The translations under genes and the position numbers were made by a program. Of a stretch of DNA of 16,108 nt, positions 1-8,198 are shown in pieces (position 1 is the stretch's first letter; every line of letters begins with the position of its first letter). The notes beneath the pieces were generated by a model that was not told the DNA's origin, made no database searches, and was given only the letters and a program-made list of their open reading frames with translations. Source of the DNA: JBEVNX01 sp040507895. GTDB taxonomy: Bacteria > Desulfobacterota > Binatia > JACPRU01. The stretch is taken from assembly GCA_040507895.1 (NCBI GenBank), contig JBEVNX010000204.1:1-16108 (forward strand), read 5' to 3'.

Positions 1-2
1 GC

Positions 3-1831
<1,829 letters not shown>

Positions 1832-1835
<4 letters not shown>

Positions 1836-2155
1836 GCTTACTCGCGCCCCTGCGGCGCCTCTTCGCGCCGAGCGCGCCGAGCATCCGAGTGCACCTTCTC
1901 GTCAAGGGGCGCATCGGAGCGGGGTGGTACGACGTCGACCGAGACGTTCGACTCCCCGTCGGTGCCACCCTGGAGGAGTTTCTCGACGAGGCCGAGCGGC
2001 ACGGGATCCGCTTGCGGGCGGCGATCGCCGACAGCCCGCACCTGCGCCACACCCTCATGTTGAACGGTAGTCGCTGCCCGGTCGACGAGCACCTCGAACG
2101 GCCGCTGGCGGACGGCGACGAGATCTACCTGCTCGCCCCCATCGCGGGGGGCTGA
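1832..2155 (+). CDS. MoaD/ThiS-family sulfur carrier protein, coupled to AOR
   Basis: This 107-aa protein starts at an ATG that overlaps the AOR stop codon (ATGA, 1832-1835), so it is probably translationally coupled. The C-terminal half has the ubiquitin-like carrier pattern LMLNGSRCPVDEHLERPLADG followed by DEIYLLAPIAGG. The protein ends exactly at the Gly-Gly that is adenylated and thiocarboxylated in MoaD, the small subunit of molybdopterin synthase. MoaD-like genes beside AOR genes are a known arrangement and probably serve tungstopterin synthesis for that enzyme. The first 15 or so residues (MSLLAPLRRLFAPSA) are basic and hydrophobic and are not part of the fold; they are too short to call a targeting signal. 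The region is also open far upstream in the same frame, but that part is only a shadow of AOR. A general MoaD or another ThiS-like sulfur carrier remains possible. Confidence 0.85.
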
Positions 2156-2200
2156 GCGCCGTCGATACCGGCGGACAGCCGTCGAGTCCTCCTTGCTCGA

Positions 2201-2614
2201 TCAGGCCCCGCGCTCGGTCTTGCTGCCACCGGTCGCCGAGAAAAGTGGCACACAGTCCGCGCTGCATGCGGAGGACGGATCAGGTGCCGGCGCGGGCCGG
2301 TGGAGGACGGCCTTCGTCGGCGTGATCAGCAAGCGGTGCCCGCCGTCGTGCGACGTGGCCGCGGCGCTCCCGTCGACGATCAGGCTGTAGTCGCCGTCGA
2401 ATCGGACCGGATAGAGCAGCGACACCGACGGCCGTGCCGTGGCATTGGCCGCGCTGCGCGAGCCGACGTCTGCGGCGAGCGCGTCGCCTTCCCACCGGAC
2501 TGCGCAGTGCACGACGTGCGACCGACCGTCTTCGGAGACGGTCAGCACGTAAGCGTTGCCGCCGCGCTCCTCGAGCGCGGCACGGAGTCGATCCAGCGGG
2601 ACGGGGATGCTCAT
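2201..2614 (-). CDS. Pyridoxamine 5'-phosphate oxidase-like FMN split-barrel protein
   Basis: This 137-aa protein starts at an ATG overlapping the stop codon of the upstream SDR gene (ATGA, 2614-2611), so the two are probably coupled. A longer open stretch upstream in this frame lies inside the SDR gene and is not coding. The pattern AYVLTVSEDGRSHVVHCAVRW, then NATARPSVSLLYP (residues 57-69) and YSLIVDGSA, fits the small single-domain PNPOx-like/FMN- or F420-binding split-barrel family. The residues after about 110 (PDPSSACSADCVPLF) end in a two-cysteine tail. Family members bind flavin or F420 and often reduce or bind small hydrophobic compounds; no substrate can be assigned. Pairing with an SDR suggests a shared redox task. 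It ends 45 bp from the convergent MoaD-like gene. Confidence 0.72.
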   Translation of the reverse strand: MSIPVPLDRLRAALEERGGNAYVLTVSEDGRSHVVHCAVRWEGDALAADVGSRSAANATARPSVSLLYPVRFDGDYSLIVDGSAAATSHDGGHRLLITPTKAVLHRPAPAPDPSSACSADCVPLFSATGGSKTERGA

Positions 2615-3462
2615 GGCGTCATGAACGCCTCGTACTCGGCCTTCCAGTCCGCATGCCAGCGAGAGAGGGCGGGACGATTCTTGATGATGTCGTCGATTCC
2701 CCATTGCATGCGGCGCTCGTCCATCTGCCGGGTCACGTCGTTGTCCGGGCAGAGGATGTAGAAGTCGCCCCTCGCCAAGCTCTCGAGCATGAACTCGACC
2801 ACCTCCTCGGGCGTCCACGCGCCCGGGGGCCTTGCGACCAAACGGGCGTTGATGCCGGTGAAGGTGAAGCCAGGAATCAGGAGGTGGGCGCTGATCTGGC
2901 AACCTTCGGTGTTACGCAGCTCGTGCTGGAGGGCCTCGGTGAAGGCCTTCAATCCAGCCTTCGAGACGTTGTACGCGGCGTTCCCCGGCGGCGTGGTGAT
3001 GCCCTGTTTCGAGCCCGTGACGATGACGAAGCCCGAGCGGCGCTCTTCGACCATCGCCGGCAGGAAGGCGTGTGCCCCGTTGATGGCACCCCAGAGATTG
3101 ACACCCATCAGGGTCCGCCAGCCCTCGAGATTCGTCCAGGTCCCGCCGGGATTGAGCCCGATGCCCGCGTTGAGCATCAGGATGCCGACGCGCCCGAGCT
3201 CGCTGAGAACCGTGTCGCGCAGCCGCTCCATGTCAGCAGCTCGAGCCACGTCGGCGGCCATAGCGATGACGCGGCCCCCGGCGTTCTTGATGGCGGCTTC
3301 GGCGGACTGCAGTCGCTCACCCGGCAAGTCGGCGATCGCCACGGGCAGGCCGAGGCCTGCGAAGCGGCGGGCGGCGGCGAAGCCGATACCGCTCGCGCCG
3401 CCGGTGATGACCGCGGCCCCTCCGTCCGTCAGGGGCGGCAGCTTCAGGTTTGTCTCGCTCAT
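2611..3462 (-). CDS. SDR-family oxidoreductase (NAD(P)-dependent dehydrogenase)
   Basis: This 283-aa classical SDR has the Rossmann glycine motif GGASGIG at residues 21-27, LNAG at 97-100, a catalytic Ser near 151 (VTGSKQG) and YxxxK at Tyr164/Lys168. Such enzymes oxidise or reduce alcohol/keto groups with NAD(P). The tail after about residue 215 is longer than in a minimal 250-aa SDR and ends in a Trp/Tyr-rich helix (RWHADWKAEYEAF). It is the first gene of a two-gene unit with the overlapping split-barrel gene. No strong Shine-Dalgarno sequence is visible before its ATG. It diverges from the SET-domain gene across 117 bp, which must hold promoters in both directions, but I see no clear hexamer pair there. 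The substrate is unknown. Confidence 0.88.
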   Translation of the reverse strand: MSETNLKLPPLTDGGAAVITGGASGIGFAAARRFAGLGLPVAIADLPGERLQSAEAAIKNAGGRVIAMAADVARAADMERLRDTVLSELGRVGILMLNAGIGLNPGGTWTNLEGWRTLMGVNLWGAINGAHAFLPAMVEERRSGFVIVTGSKQGITTPPGNAAYNVSKAGLKAFTEALQHELRNTEGCQISAHLLIPGFTFTGINARLVARPPGAWTPEEVVEFMLESLARGDFYILCPDNDVTRQMDERRMQWGIDDIIKNRPALSRWHADWKAEYEAFMTP

Positions 3463-3579
3463 GCCCGCAGGCTAGCGCAACGGCATCCGGATCGCACCGC
3501 CCAGCCGGTTCGTCCAAACCGAGTCGGTCGGCACGGGAGCCATTTGCCAAAAACGACTGCCTCGGCGAAGGTGCATGGC

Positions 3580-3954
3580 ATGCTCGTCGATGAGGAGGAC
3601 GAACGGTTCTACGTCGCGGACTCGACCCTGCCGGGCGCGGGGAACGGCCTCTTCACGAAGGTGCCGCTCCGCAAGGGCGACCGCCTCGAGGTGGTCGGCG
3701 TGATCGTGCGCCGCGACTCGGCCTCCGACCGGTGCACGCACTTCTGCGATCACCACAAGTTCCGGATCGGGGAGGACCAGTTGCTGATTCCGCTCGGCTT
3801 CGGCGGAATGGTGAACCATTCCTCCACTCCCAACCTTCAGAAGGTCTTCGAGGGCGACCGTCTCTACCTCGAGGCGCTGCGCGACCTTCCGGCGAACGCA
3901 GAGGTCTTGTTTACCTACACGCCCTACGCGCAGGAAAAATTCGGCCTGATCTGA
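3580..3954 (+). CDS. Small SET-domain protein (putative lysine methyltransferase)
   Basis: This 124-aa protein is almost entirely a minimal SET domain: the N-terminal GAGNGLF (residues 19-25, SAM-binding strand), then the hallmark NHSSTPN at 79-85, and the C-terminal tyrosine segment FTYTPYAQEKF that normally completes the lysine channel. SET domains transfer a methyl group from S-adenosylmethionine to lysine side chains. I chose the ATG at 3580 because GAAGG lies 8 nt upstream; the frame is open far upstream but there it is antisense to the SDR gene. No pre-SET or post-SET zinc cysteine cluster is present, though CTHFCDHH (residues 52-59) is cysteine/histidine-rich. Its target is unknown. 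Its TGA abuts the stop codon of the convergent queC. Confidence 0.8.
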   Translation: MLVDEEDERFYVADSTLPGAGNGLFTKVPLRKGDRLEVVGVIVRRDSASDRCTHFCDHHKFRIGEDQLLIPLGFGGMVNHSSTPNLQKVFEGDRLYLEALRDLPANAEVLFTYTPYAQEKFGLI

Positions 3955-4644
3955 TCAAGCGGGCGTGACCGCGTAGCGCGTACGATCGGACACCCCGGCC
4001 TCCACGAAGGCCTCGTGGCGCTCGTGGCATTTGACACAGGCGCCGCAGTGCAGCGGACCTCCGGAGCTACCTTCGTCGAGGCTAGTGCCAGGCTTCTGAC
4101 CGATGCAGGTCAGCGTGAGGTGCAACGGCAGCTCCGCGTGCGTGCGGATGAGATACGATTTCTCCATGCCGCGGTACGGCGCGACGATCTCGATCGAGTG
4201 GCTGAGTGCGCCGCTCAGCAGCCGACCGTAGTCGGCGAAGAACTCGGGCGTCGCGTCCGGGTAGGGATTCTGCATCAGCGACCCGAGCGCGATCCGGTGA
4301 ACGTCGTGGAGAGCGCACCACACGCCGGCCATGCCGAGCAGCAAGACGTTCCGGCCGGGAAGGTAGTCGGAATCGATGCTGGCGTCGTAGCGCGGAACAT
4401 CCTCGCCCGTGAGGCTCCAGTGTCGCCCGTAGATGCGGTCGACCGGCACGGCTAGCGTCACCAGGGGCGCGAAGCGGCGGTCGACGAGCGCTGCGAGATA
4501 GGTCCGCAGCGCCCTTCGCTCGGCCGCCTCCCAGGCGAGGCCGAACTCGACGTAGAGCGGGAAGACGTCGGCGCTTCGAGCGACGTCGGCCACCAGCACG
4601 GCGCTGTCGAGGCCGCCACTGGTGAGGACGGCTACGCGATCCAC
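3955..4644 (-). CDS. queC: 7-cyano-7-deazaguanine (preQ0) synthase QueC
   Basis: QueC converts 7-carboxy-7-deazaguanine to preQ0 with ATP and ammonia, a step toward queuosine in tRNA. The 229-aa protein has the PP-loop SGGLDSA at residues 9-15, the conserved YLPGRN at 94-99, and four zinc cysteines at 180, 200, 203 and 206 (HCGACVKCHER). The loop between the first and second cysteine is about 19 residues, longer than in the best-known QueC proteins. The start is a GTG at 4644 with GGGAG six bases upstream. It lies 58 bp downstream of a pteridine-reductase-like SDR gene on the same strand. No queD, queE or queF is present in the window. A QueC-like role in a deazaguanine DNA modification cannot be excluded, but no modification cluster is visible. 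Confidence 0.88.
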   Translation of the reverse strand: MDRVAVLTSGGLDSAVLVADVARSADVFPLYVEFGLAWEAAERRALRTYLAALVDRRFAPLVTLAVPVDRIYGRHWSLTGEDVPRYDASIDSDYLPGRNVLLLGMAGVWCALHDVHRIALGSLMQNPYPDATPEFFADYGRLLSGALSHSIEIVAPYRGMEKSYLIRTHAELPLHLTLTCIGQKPGTSLDEGSSGGPLHCGACVKCHERHEAFVEAGVSDRTRYAVTPA

Positions 4645-4702
4645 GGCTCGCTCCCGTGAGCGGCCGCTCTATTCGCCGTCGGCTCGTCGACCACCGAATG
4701 AC

Positions 4703-5482
4703 CTAGGCGCTCGGGTTCCGGCCCCGGACCGTCGTTCCAACGATGTGCCTGCCCGAGTCGACGCGGATGTTCTCGCCGGTCACGGTCTCGAGCTTGAGCA
4801 AGGTCGCGACCATCTCGGCCATCTCTTCCGCAGACGATTCGCGGTGAAGCGGCGTCTGCGCGAGCGCGGCTTTCCATTCGGCGCTCGATACCAGAGCAGG
4901 GTCTTGGACCGTCGGCCCGGGCGAGATCGTGTTCACTAGAACGCCGTAGGGCGCGAGCTCGAGCGCGAAGGCGCGGGTCATGAAGTGAACGGCCGCCTTG
5001 GCGGTGAGGTACGGTAGGAAATCCGTGTAAGGCGTCTCTTCCGCGGCCCAATCTCCGAAAAGGACGATGTGTCCGCGCGTGGGGCCGGCATTGCCCTGCA
5101 TCGCCCGGCCCGAAGCCAGCGCAAGCAGATAGGCTCCTTTCGCCGACGACATCGCGTGATCCCAATCGGCGGCAGTGAGCGACGAATAAGGCGTGCGCGG
5201 ATAGTCGAACGCGGCATCGACGCAGAACGAGAGATCGCCGAGCTGTCGCAGCGCCTCGTCGACGAGGTGCTGCACGTCTTGTGGTGAAGCGAGGTCCGCC
5301 TGGATGACGCAGGCCCGTTCCACGCGATCCCGGATCGATGCGTAGAGGCCGTCGGCGACGTCACGCGAGCTTCGATAGGCGATGGCGAGATTGATGCCTT
5401 CGCGAGCGAGGCGCTTGACGACCGTCGCACCGATGCGTCGCGTTCCGGTAACGATCGCGCCGCGGCCCCTCAGCTCGAGCAT
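4703..5482 (-). CDS. SDR, pteridine reductase/FolM-like
   Basis: This 259-aa SDR has an N-terminal TGTRRIG at residues 12-18, resembling the TGxxRRIG loop of FolM/PTR1 pteridine reductases, followed by IAYRSS. The usual catalytic serine position holds Asp144 (LFGDWA), with Tyr158 and Lys162 downstream (YLTAK). An Asp-Tyr-Lys set is the arrangement known from pteridine reductase. The NNAG motif is changed to VDAAF (residues 88-92). Pteridine reductases reduce dihydro- and oxidised pterins with NADPH. The gene precedes queC by 58 bp on the same strand, so the two probably share a transcript. Other FabG-like or enoyl-ACP-reductase-like functions are possible; the reductase subclass is inferred from motifs only. 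Confidence 0.75.
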   Translation of the reverse strand: MLELRGRGAIVTGTRRIGATVVKRLAREGINLAIAYRSSRDVADGLYASIRDRVERACVIQADLASPQDVQHLVDEALRQLGDLSFCVDAAFDYPRTPYSSLTAADWDHAMSSAKGAYLLALASGRAMQGNAGPTRGHIVLFGDWAAEETPYTDFLPYLTAKAAVHFMTRAFALELAPYGVLVNTISPGPTVQDPALVSSAEWKAALAQTPLHRESSAEEMAEMVATLLKLETVTGENIRVDSGRHIVGTTVRGRNPSA

Positions 5483-5561
5483 GTCTCCCCGCGTACCATG
5501 CCGACCTCGGTATAGGAGAAACTACCGGATGTCGATCTGAAGACCTGCAGCCTGCACTCGT

Positions 5562-5587
5562 GTAGCGTCGGTTCTGAACCTCGCTAC
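5562..5587. promoter_or_regulatory. Interrupted palindrome between divergent transcription units (operator candidate)
   Basis: The arms GTAGCG (5562-5567) and CGCTAC (5582-5587) are perfectly complementary. Inside them GGTTC (5570-5574) and GAACC (5576-5580) are complementary around a single T. Only one to two bases on each side break the symmetry. It sits in the 176-bp space between the divergent FolM-like SDR/queC unit and the luciferase-like oxidoreductase operon, where a dimeric repressor could act. No regulator gene lies beside it, and a short RNA hairpin is an alternative reading. Confidence 0.4.
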
Positions 5588-5658
5588 GGGGCGGCTGGTC
5601 TCCTCGTCGTGCTGCATCGTGTGCGGATCTCTGCAAGTATTCCTCGTGGAGGGTCACC

Positions 5659-6708
5659 ATGACCGCAAACCTGTGGACAGTCCTCGAATCGATGCCCAGT
5701 CAGGAGTTCGAGCGCGCAGTCCGCGAGGCTGAGGACGCGGGACTCCAGGGTATCTGGATCCCCCAGCTCTTCAGTCCGCCGTTTCCCGCAATGGCGGCCG
5801 CGGCGATGGTGAGCACGCGCCTGCGGATCGGCAGCGGCGTCGCGCTCGCGTTCACGCGGAGCCCGGTCGAGACGGCGCTATCTGCTCTCGAGATAGACGT
5901 ACTGAGCGGCGGTCGGACCGTGCTCGGCCTCGGCACCAGCATCCAGATGGTCAACGAGAAGCTGCACGGCGCCGTCTATGGCAAGCCGCTCGCGCATCTT
6001 CGAGAGGTCGTGCGGCTGGTTCGCGACGTGATCGAGCAGGGCCATACGGGTGAGCTCGGCGCCTTCAAGGGGCGGTACCACAGCCTGGACCCGAGCGGCT
6101 TTCGCCTCGGAGGCCCGCGCGTGCGCAAGGCGATCCCGATCTATCTGCCGGCGCTCTTCGAGAGCTCGATCCGCCTCGCGGCTGAGATCGGCGACGGTCT
6201 CGCGGGGCATCCCGTGTGGTCGCTCCGCTGGGTCGATAACGAGGTGCGCCGTCTGCTCGACGAAGGCCTCGCCGCGGCGGGGCGGAAGCGCGAGGGCTTC
6301 CACGTGAACCTCTGGAGCTACGTCGCGATCGACGCCGACAAGAGGCGCGCGATCGACGACGCACGTGGGACTCTCGCCTTCTATTCCGGGATTGCCCAGT
6401 ACGAGAGGTATTTCGCCGCCCACGGTTTCGGTGACGCCGCGCGCGCTGTCGCCGCGGCGACGGCGAAGGGCGACCTTCTCGCGGCGCGCGCCGCGGTTCC
6501 CGACGAGATGGTGACAACCTTCATGGTCGCCGGCACTCGGGACGAGGTGCGCGAGCGCATCGAGAAGCTCGGCCGCGCGGCTGATTCGCTGACGCTCGTC
6601 CCGCCGGGCACTGGGGGAACGCTTCCGGGCGAACGCGTGAGAGCGTACCAGCAAGCGATCGTCGAAACGTTCTATCCGGCACGTGGTCCACAGGGTCATC
6701 GACTCTAG
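5659..6708 (+). CDS. Luciferase-like (LLM class) flavin/F420-dependent oxidoreductase
   Basis: This 349-aa protein has the TIM-barrel pattern of the bacterial luciferase-like family: EDAGLQGIWIPQLF near the N terminus, TRLRIGSGVALAFTRSP (residues 53-69), then the GGRTVLGLGTS strand and PIYLPALFESSIRLAAEIGDG in the middle. The C-terminal GTRDEVRERIEKL is also typical. Members use FMN or coenzyme F420 to oxidise or reduce organic substrates; the overall pattern looks closer to the F420-dependent group, but the cofactor is not proven. A strong GGAGGG lies 5 bp before the ATG. It is the first gene of an operon with a carboxymuconolactone-decarboxylase-like and a VOC gene. A group II intron now separates it from them, starting 4 bp after its TAG. 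Confidence 0.85.
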   Translation: MTANLWTVLESMPSQEFERAVREAEDAGLQGIWIPQLFSPPFPAMAAAAMVSTRLRIGSGVALAFTRSPVETALSALEIDVLSGGRTVLGLGTSIQMVNEKLHGAVYGKPLAHLREVVRLVRDVIEQGHTGELGAFKGRYHSLDPSGFRLGGPRVRKAIPIYLPALFESSIRLAAEIGDGLAGHPVWSLRWVDNEVRRLLDEGLAAAGRKREGFHVNLWSYVAIDADKRRAIDDARGTLAFYSGIAQYERYFAAHGFGDAARAVAAATAKGDLLAARAAVPDEMVTTFMVAGTRDEVRERIEKLGRAADSLTLVPPGTGGTLPGERVRAYQQAIVETFYPARGPQGHRL

Positions 6709-6712
6709 AGCA

Positions 6713-6785
6713 GTCGCAGTAGAAATTATGATCACCCATAACCCCCTGCACAGATCCCGGCGTGCAGCATTACCGCACCGGGCTC
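6713..6785 (-). ncRNA. Group II intron domains V and VI
   Basis: The domain V candidate covers 6785-6751. It starts GAGCCCGG, has a distal stem GUGCGG/GCUGCAC closed by a short UAAU loop and ends CCGGGAUCUG. The AGC catalytic triad is visible and a CG dinucleotide bulge separates the two stems. The intron protein's stop codon lies inside it. Domain VI (6750-6713) pairs GUUAUG with CAUAAU and leaves an unpaired A in UUCUAC, seven bases before the AC end, where a branch-point adenosine belongs. The G-A pairing at the base of domain V is unusual, so catalytic competence is uncertain. Confidence 0.75.
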
Positions 6786-7350
6786 CGGCCTTGGGTGATG
6801 ACGTCGAAGCGAGCCGAGGGATACGGGTGGCAGACAGGCGCGGGCGGAAGCGCCAGCGGATGAGGTGGCGACGCATCCGCTGCCACGAGACGTGGTGTTT
6901 CTGACTGCGACGCCAGAGCGTGCGGCGCCAGAGTCTTGCGACCTCATGGCGGAAGGCGAGGAGCGATCAGCCGTTGAGCGGCACGCCGAAATAGCAGACG
7001 TGCCCGGCAACGACCGAACGCAGATAGGCGCCCTGTTCCGGGAGGCTGCGGTGCATGCGATGACGAAGCTCGATCTTGATCTCTTTGAGCTTCGCTGGCA
7101 TGCGCCGTCGCATCGTTTGACGCCGGAGCGCCGTGAACCGCTGCTGCCTATCGTTCTGGGCAGCCCAACGTATCCGCTCGAGCGCGCTTGGCACGCCTTG
7201 CCGGCTCGGTGTCCGGAGCGCGTTTTGCTCGCGCGGTTTCCCCTTGGCCAGCCCCCTTCCCTCCACCGCCTCCGCGGCCGGTTCCTCGGCTCTGTTCGGC
7301 GGCTTCCCCGGTACGACGGAGCTGTCCGACTTCCCACCATCGTCCGTCAT
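6770..7350 (-). pseudogene. Remnant of group II intron-encoded protein (reverse transcriptase/maturase), core deleted
   Basis: The first 127 codons (7350-6970) join the usual N-terminal leader of these proteins (GKPREQNALRTPSR, then SALERIRWAAQ) directly to their C-terminal part (MRRRMPAKLKEIKIELRHR, then PEQGAYLRSVVAGH). All reverse-transcriptase blocks, including the catalytic YADD region, are absent. The join is in frame near RFTAL (7140-7126). After GVPLNG a TGA (6969-6967) interrupts the frame, yet the same frame goes on with LAFRHEVARLWRRTLWRRSQ. At 6852-6851 two extra bases shift the frame between TGG and CTT, after which LPPAPVCHPYP and the family-typical end ITQGRSPVR-stop (TAA at 6772-6770) follow. 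So there are three separate lesions. No active protein is expected. Confidence 0.88.
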
Positions 7351-7725
7351 CGGCGTGCCCCCTCAGGGTTCCCGATGCGGTCTGTGACCCAATGCGCCCC
7401 AGACCACCGTGGGATCTCCCGGTTCCCGTGCGAGATGGTTCCGCACATGCTCGGGGCCTTTGACCGCGCGGGGTCTCGGCGCACCTCGCGATGTCGGCGC
7501 GCCCCGTGTTGCCTTCCGCCTCTGCTTACGGCGTCGGCACCCCGCAGTACCCGCTTTCGCGCGGCATTTATTTCGCGGCTCGATACCCGGCCTGCGCGTT
7601 CCCCTGTCAACGCTTCGCTGGCGCGGTCGCCCGCGCAATCAACGCATGACTCGGGGCCGCTGCGGGTCGCTACCCCTTCACCCTATGGAACTTTCATCCA
7701 CTCCACGCCGGTGTGACCGGCACAC
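7351..7725 (-). ncRNA. Group II intron 5' ribozyme region (domains I to early IV)
   Basis: This 375-base stretch runs from the GTGTG 5' end to the start codon of the intron protein remnant. It is rich in complementary G/C segments, such as GCCGG followed by CCGGC at the extreme 5' end, as expected of domain I. Both strands have open frames here, which are side effects of high G+C. It should contain the exon-binding sites. The adjoining 5' exon reads CTTTCTCCTT on the minus strand; I could not identify EBS1 with confidence. Confidence 0.7.
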
Positions 7726-7731
7726 AAGGAG
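7726..7731 (+). promoter_or_regulatory. Ribosome-binding site at the intron boundary
   Basis: AAGGAG lies 6 bases before the ATG at 7738. Its first A is the base immediately outside the predicted intron end, so the insertion spared the whole signal. Without the intron the operon would read TAG, AGCA, AAGGAG, AAAGAC, ATG, a 16-bp intergenic space. Confidence 0.85.
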
Positions 7732-7737
7732 AAAGAC

Positions 7738-8130
7738 ATGAGCCAGGCAACTCACCGACCGAATGACCGTCCAGCGTCCGCCTCCTATGCCGAGGCGAAC
7801 CCACAGTTGTATTCGTTCCTCGACTGGATGGCACGGCAAGACGCGGAGTATTCACAAGCGTTCACGAAGTACGCCGAAGCTGGAACCGGAGAAGGACGCA
7901 CCCTGCCCATCAAGTACCGGGAGATGATCATGACGGCCGTCTTGGTGTTTTCCGGTCGTCGAGAAGGAGCCGAGGCTCACCTCAAGAGAGCCATCGAGCA
8001 TGGGGCCACGAAGCGCGAGTTGTTCGAAGCCGGGCAATCGGCGGGTGTTCCGGGCGGAGGGATCACGGTAGGGCTTTGGATGCAGATCCTGACGCAATTG
8101 GACCGAGAAGGAGCTTTCAAGAACGGATGA
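7738..8130 (+). CDS. Carboxymuconolactone decarboxylase (AhpD-like) family protein, cysteine-free
   Basis: This 130-aa alpha-helical protein has the CMD-family core YREMIMTAVLVFSGRREGAE, then AHLKRAIEHGATKRELFEA and a glycine-rich turn (GVPGGG). The family includes gamma-carboxymuconolactone decarboxylase of the protocatechuate pathway and AhpD peroxidases. The CxxC pair used by AhpD is absent, and there is no cysteine in the protein at all, so thiol peroxidase activity is unlikely. A decarboxylase, lyase or non-catalytic binding role is possible. A very good AAGGAG ribosome-binding site precedes it. It was the second gene of the LLM operon before the intron inserted; the VOC gene follows after 68 bp. 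Confidence 0.82.
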   Translation: MSQATHRPNDRPASASYAEANPQLYSFLDWMARQDAEYSQAFTKYAEAGTGEGRTLPIKYREMIMTAVLVFSGRREGAEAHLKRAIEHGATKRELFEAGQSAGVPGGGITVGLWMQILTQLDREGAFKNG

Positions 8131-8198
8131 GGTGCGCTCACGCACTCGCGAGTCGACGTTACCAATCCAAAGGCTGCGAGCCTCGGAGGTCCGAACAT

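Larger units (their letters stand above)
6713..7725 (-). mobile_element. Degenerate group II intron (1,013 bp), antisense to the surrounding operon
   Basis: On the minus strand the element begins with GTGTG (7725-7721), fitting the group II GUGYG 5' end, and ends in AC at 6714-6713. Between them are a structured 5' region (7351-7725), a remnant intron-encoded protein ORF, a domain V-like hairpin whose 5' strand contains the ORF stop, and a domain VI-like hairpin with a bulged A seven bases before the 3' end. It fills the whole 1-kb gap between the LLM stop codon and the next gene's ribosome-binding site. Because it reads opposite to the operon, it cannot splice itself out of the operon transcript. 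The RT core is missing, so it could move only with help in trans. Boundaries are predicted from consensus ends; no exon-binding sites were firmly identified. Confidence 0.85.

Noticed and set aside
2434..3579. N-terminal extension of the SET protein to 506 residues
   Set aside because: The extension is antisense to the SDR gene; the ATG at 3580 has a ribosome-binding site and the SET fold starts there.
6865..7716. 283-codon plus-strand open frame across the intron
   Set aside because: It is antisense to the intron ribozyme and protein remnant, has no recognisable domain, and resembles the spurious proteins often predicted from such introns.
6713..7725. Insertion sequence (transposase) as the explanation for the 1-kb gap
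   Set aside because: No transposase motif or target-site duplication is seen, and the intron-encoded protein signatures and domain V/VI hairpins explain the element.
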